Under the pieces are notes generated by a model that was not told where the DNA came from, did not search any database, and saw nothing but the letters and a program-made list of their open reading frames with translations. A DNA stretch of 64,000 nt from SXTU01 sp964496695. Lineage in GTDB: Bacteria; Verrucomicrobiota; Verrucomicrobiia; Limisphaerales; SXTU01. The stretch's first letter is position 1. Every line of letters starts with the position of its first letter. Positions 62,390-64,000 of this stretch are shown here, piece after piece. A program made the translations under genes and the position numbers. Location: the NCBI GenBank assembly GCA_964496695.1, contig CAZCBE010000013.1:19170-83169 (forward strand). Direction: 5' to 3'.

Positions 62390-63949
62390 ATGAAAAGCCT
62401 CCTCGTGAATCGTAAACTTTGGCCAGCACTCCTGCTCGCCGCCTTCGCCGTCCTGACGCCAGCCCGCGCGGACGATGACGGCCGTTTCATCGGCCGCTCG
62501 ATTGATCTCACGGACAAATCCCGCGTCGAAGGCAACTACGTGGCGCCCCCGCGCCCCGTCACGCCTCCGCCGCCCCGGCCCGCGCCCTTGCAGGTGCAGG
62601 CCACGCAGGTCAGCGCCGAGGCGCGCGGCTGCAATGTCCGCCTCATCAAGCAGATGCCCGGCGAAGTCGTCTTCGGCCAGGAGTTCATGTATCAGCTCCA
62701 GGTCTTCGCCAATGAGAACGTCGCCGACGTCATCGTGAAGGACACCGTGCCCGAAGGCGCGGTGTATGTCCGCAGCGAGCCCCCCGCGAAAGTGACCGGC
62801 AACCAGCTCGAGTGGAACCTCAACGAGATGGACGCCGGCCAGGTCCGTGAAATCCGCGTCTGGCTCCGCCCGGAGCGCGAAGGCCGCCTCGGCTCCTGCG
62901 CCACCGTCCACGCCCTCTCCCGCGCCTGCGCCTTCACCATGGTTGGCCGCGCCACCCTGGCCATCACCAAGACCGGCCCCGCCACCGCCATCCTCGGCGA
63001 GGACGTCGGCTACAACATCGTCGTCTCCAACTCCGGCAGCGCCGTCGCCAAGGGCGTCGTCGTGACGGACACCGTCCCGGACGGCCTTACCCACGCCAGC
63101 GGCCAGTCCACGCTGAGCTTCAATGTCGGCGACCTCGGCCCGTCCCAGTCCCGCGCCATCCCCGTGGTGCTCAAGGGCGTAAAGCGCGGCCGCCACGTCA
63201 ACGCCGCCACCGCCACCTCCTCGAATGCCGGCAAGGTCAGCGCCGACGCCGCCACCACCATCTTCCAGCCCGGCCTGACGGTCACCAAGACCGGCCCGCA
63301 GGAGCAGTTCATCGGCAAGTCTGCTGACTACACCATCACCGTCAGCAACATCGGCGACACCACGCTGAGCAACGTCACCGTCACCGACACCGCCCCGCCG
63401 GCCACGCGCATCCTCGCCGCTCCCGGCGCGACGGTCGCCGGCACGCAGGCGGGCTGGCGGCTGGCGGAACTCGCCCCGGGCGAGAAGAAGACCTTCAACG
63501 TGACCCTCACCACGGCCACTGCCGGCACGCACGCCAACGGCGTGGTCGCCGCGGCCGGCGGTCTCAGCGCCAACGCGCAGGCCGCCACGGTCTGGCGCGG
63601 CATTGGCGGCATGCTGGTCGAGGCCGTGGATGACCCCGACCCGATCCTCGTCGGCAGCACGACCACCTACACGGTGCGCATCACCAACCAGGGCTACGGC
63701 GACCTCATCAACATCAACACTGTGGGCACGTTCCCGAAGGAACTGACCCCGCTGGCCGCGCAGGGCGGCACCGTGACCGGCCAGAGTGTCCGGTTCCAGA
63801 CCGTCCCGCGCCTGGCCTCCAAGCAGTCGGTTGAGTTCAAGGTCACCGCCCGTGGCGCGAGCGAAGGCGATGCCCGCGTGAAGTTCAGCTTCACCGAGGA
63901 CAGCCTCACCGCCCCGGTCATCAAGGAAGAGAGCACCCGGGTGTTCTAG
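62390..63949 (+). CDS. Secreted DUF11-repeat surface protein
   Basis: A 519-residue exported protein (signal peptide WPALLLAAFAVLTPARA, about residues 10-27). After a Pro-rich segment come three or more DUF11/OmcB-type beta repeats, seen as YQLQVFANENVADVIVKDTV, YNIVVSNSGSAVAKGVVVTD, YTITVSNIGDTTLSNVTVTD and YTVRITNQGYGDLININTVG. This is the repeat found in the chlamydial cysteine-rich outer-membrane protein and in many PVC surface proteins; only two or three cysteines are present (CNVRLIKQ; SCATVHALSRACAF), so a disulfide-linked coat is less likely here. Start 62390 fits the signal peptide. Confidence 0.88.
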   Translation: MKSLLVNRKLWPALLLAAFAVLTPARADDDGRFIGRSIDLTDKSRVEGNYVAPPRPVTPPPPRPAPLQVQATQVSAEARGCNVRLIKQMPGEVVFGQEFMYQLQVFANENVADVIVKDTVPEGAVYVRSEPPAKVTGNQLEWNLNEMDAGQVREIRVWLRPEREGRLGSCATVHALSRACAFTMVGRATLAITKTGPATAILGEDVGYNIVVSNSGSAVAKGVVVTDTVPDGLTHASGQSTLSFNVGDLGPSQSRAIPVVLKGVKRGRHVNAATATSSNAGKVSADAATTIFQPGLTVTKTGPQEQFIGKSADYTITVSNIGDTTLSNVTVTDTAPPATRILAAPGATVAGTQAGWRLAELAPGEKKTFNVTLTTATAGTHANGVVAAAGGLSANAQAATVWRGIGGMLVEAVDDPDPILVGSTTTYTVRITNQGYGDLININTVGTFPKELTPLAAQGGTVTGQSVRFQTVPRLASKQSVEFKVTARGASEGDARVKFSFTEDSLTAPVIKEESTRVF

Positions 63950-63982
63950 AGCACTTTCTGTTTAAGTTGTCGCATAGCCGGC

Positions 63983-64000
63983 ATGGCGAAGAAAATTGGC
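63983..64000 (+). CDS. Possible gene start cut by the window edge
   Basis: An ATG followed by GCGAAGAAAATTGGC (MAKKIG) runs off the right edge. The codons look like a plausible protein start 34 bp after the DUF11 gene, but six residues cannot be identified. Confidence 0.3.

Overview
The window looks like a chromosome segment from a high-GC, free-living Gram-negative bacterium of the PVC group, most likely Verrucomicrobiota (a Pedosphaera/Limisphaerales-type lineage). The case rests on the gene content. There is a giant planctomycete-type cytochrome c/WD40/DUF1549/DUF1553 protein beside a DUF1501 protein, an exosortase-EpsI fusion, many secreted proteins with twin-arginine-like leaders, and an outer-membrane Tol-Pal system next to Tat genes. 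Base composition was not computed and the assignment is inference. No rRNA, tRNA or CRISPR array was recognised.

Layout. 1-2.8 kb: tail of a cation/proton antiporter, an ArsR-AHSA1 regulator pair with a clear operator, a DUF2071 protein and a PhnB-like protein. 2.8-4.3 kb: a REP/RAYT nest followed by a decayed second phnB. 4.4-9.6 kb (minus strand): an SF2 helicase that looks acquired, a UbiD decarboxylase, pyrE and an SMP-30 family protein. 9.9-15.1 kb (plus): exosortase-EpsI and a 1025-residue secreted glycosidase-like protein. 15.1-28.2 kb (minus): a run of 14 genes carrying the whole assimilatory sulfate route (cysI, cysH, cysD, cysN). Unrelated accessory genes lie in every interval between the cys genes: an HNH-like protein, a nucleotidyltransferase module, a 23S intervening-sequence protein, GH99-like, BRO, polysaccharide pyruvyl transferase, a YhcG nuclease and DoxX. 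28.3-46 kb: an MFS transporter, purM, a PQQ-type propeller, glnD, the giant cytochrome/WD40 protein, DUF1501, a polyprenyl synthase and a glyoxalase-like protein. 46.0-47.6 kb: gene-free repeat array. 47.6-51.6 kb: AI-2E family transporter, a membrane protein and a double-thioredoxin lipoprotein. 52-59.7 kb (minus): tolQ, two zinc-ribbon genes, tolR, tolA/tonB, tolB, pal, tatA, tatA, tatC. 59.9-64 kb: a small membrane protein, a Gfo/Idh/MocA oxidoreductase, sodC and a DUF11 repeat surface protein.

The most unusual feature is the amount of long palindromic DNA. At least a dozen palindromes of 70-570 bp lie in the intergenic gaps, very often touching a stop codon. They fall into several unrelated sequence types: arms built of short near-tandem words, pairs of head-to-head hairpins, and nested CTCTCCC palindromes. 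Two lie in frame inside genes (ubiD, exosortase), at points where a linker is tolerated. Only the REP family at 2.9-3.95 kb has an obvious mobilising enzyme (the RAYT). The others have no known agent in the window and are the best candidate here for an undescribed system.

The second theme is envelope biology. The tol cluster has two zinc-ribbon proteins between tolQ and tolR, a TolB with a Tat-like leader, and an adjacent tatA-tatA-tatC set whose TatC carries a long proline- and histidine-rich N-terminal extension.
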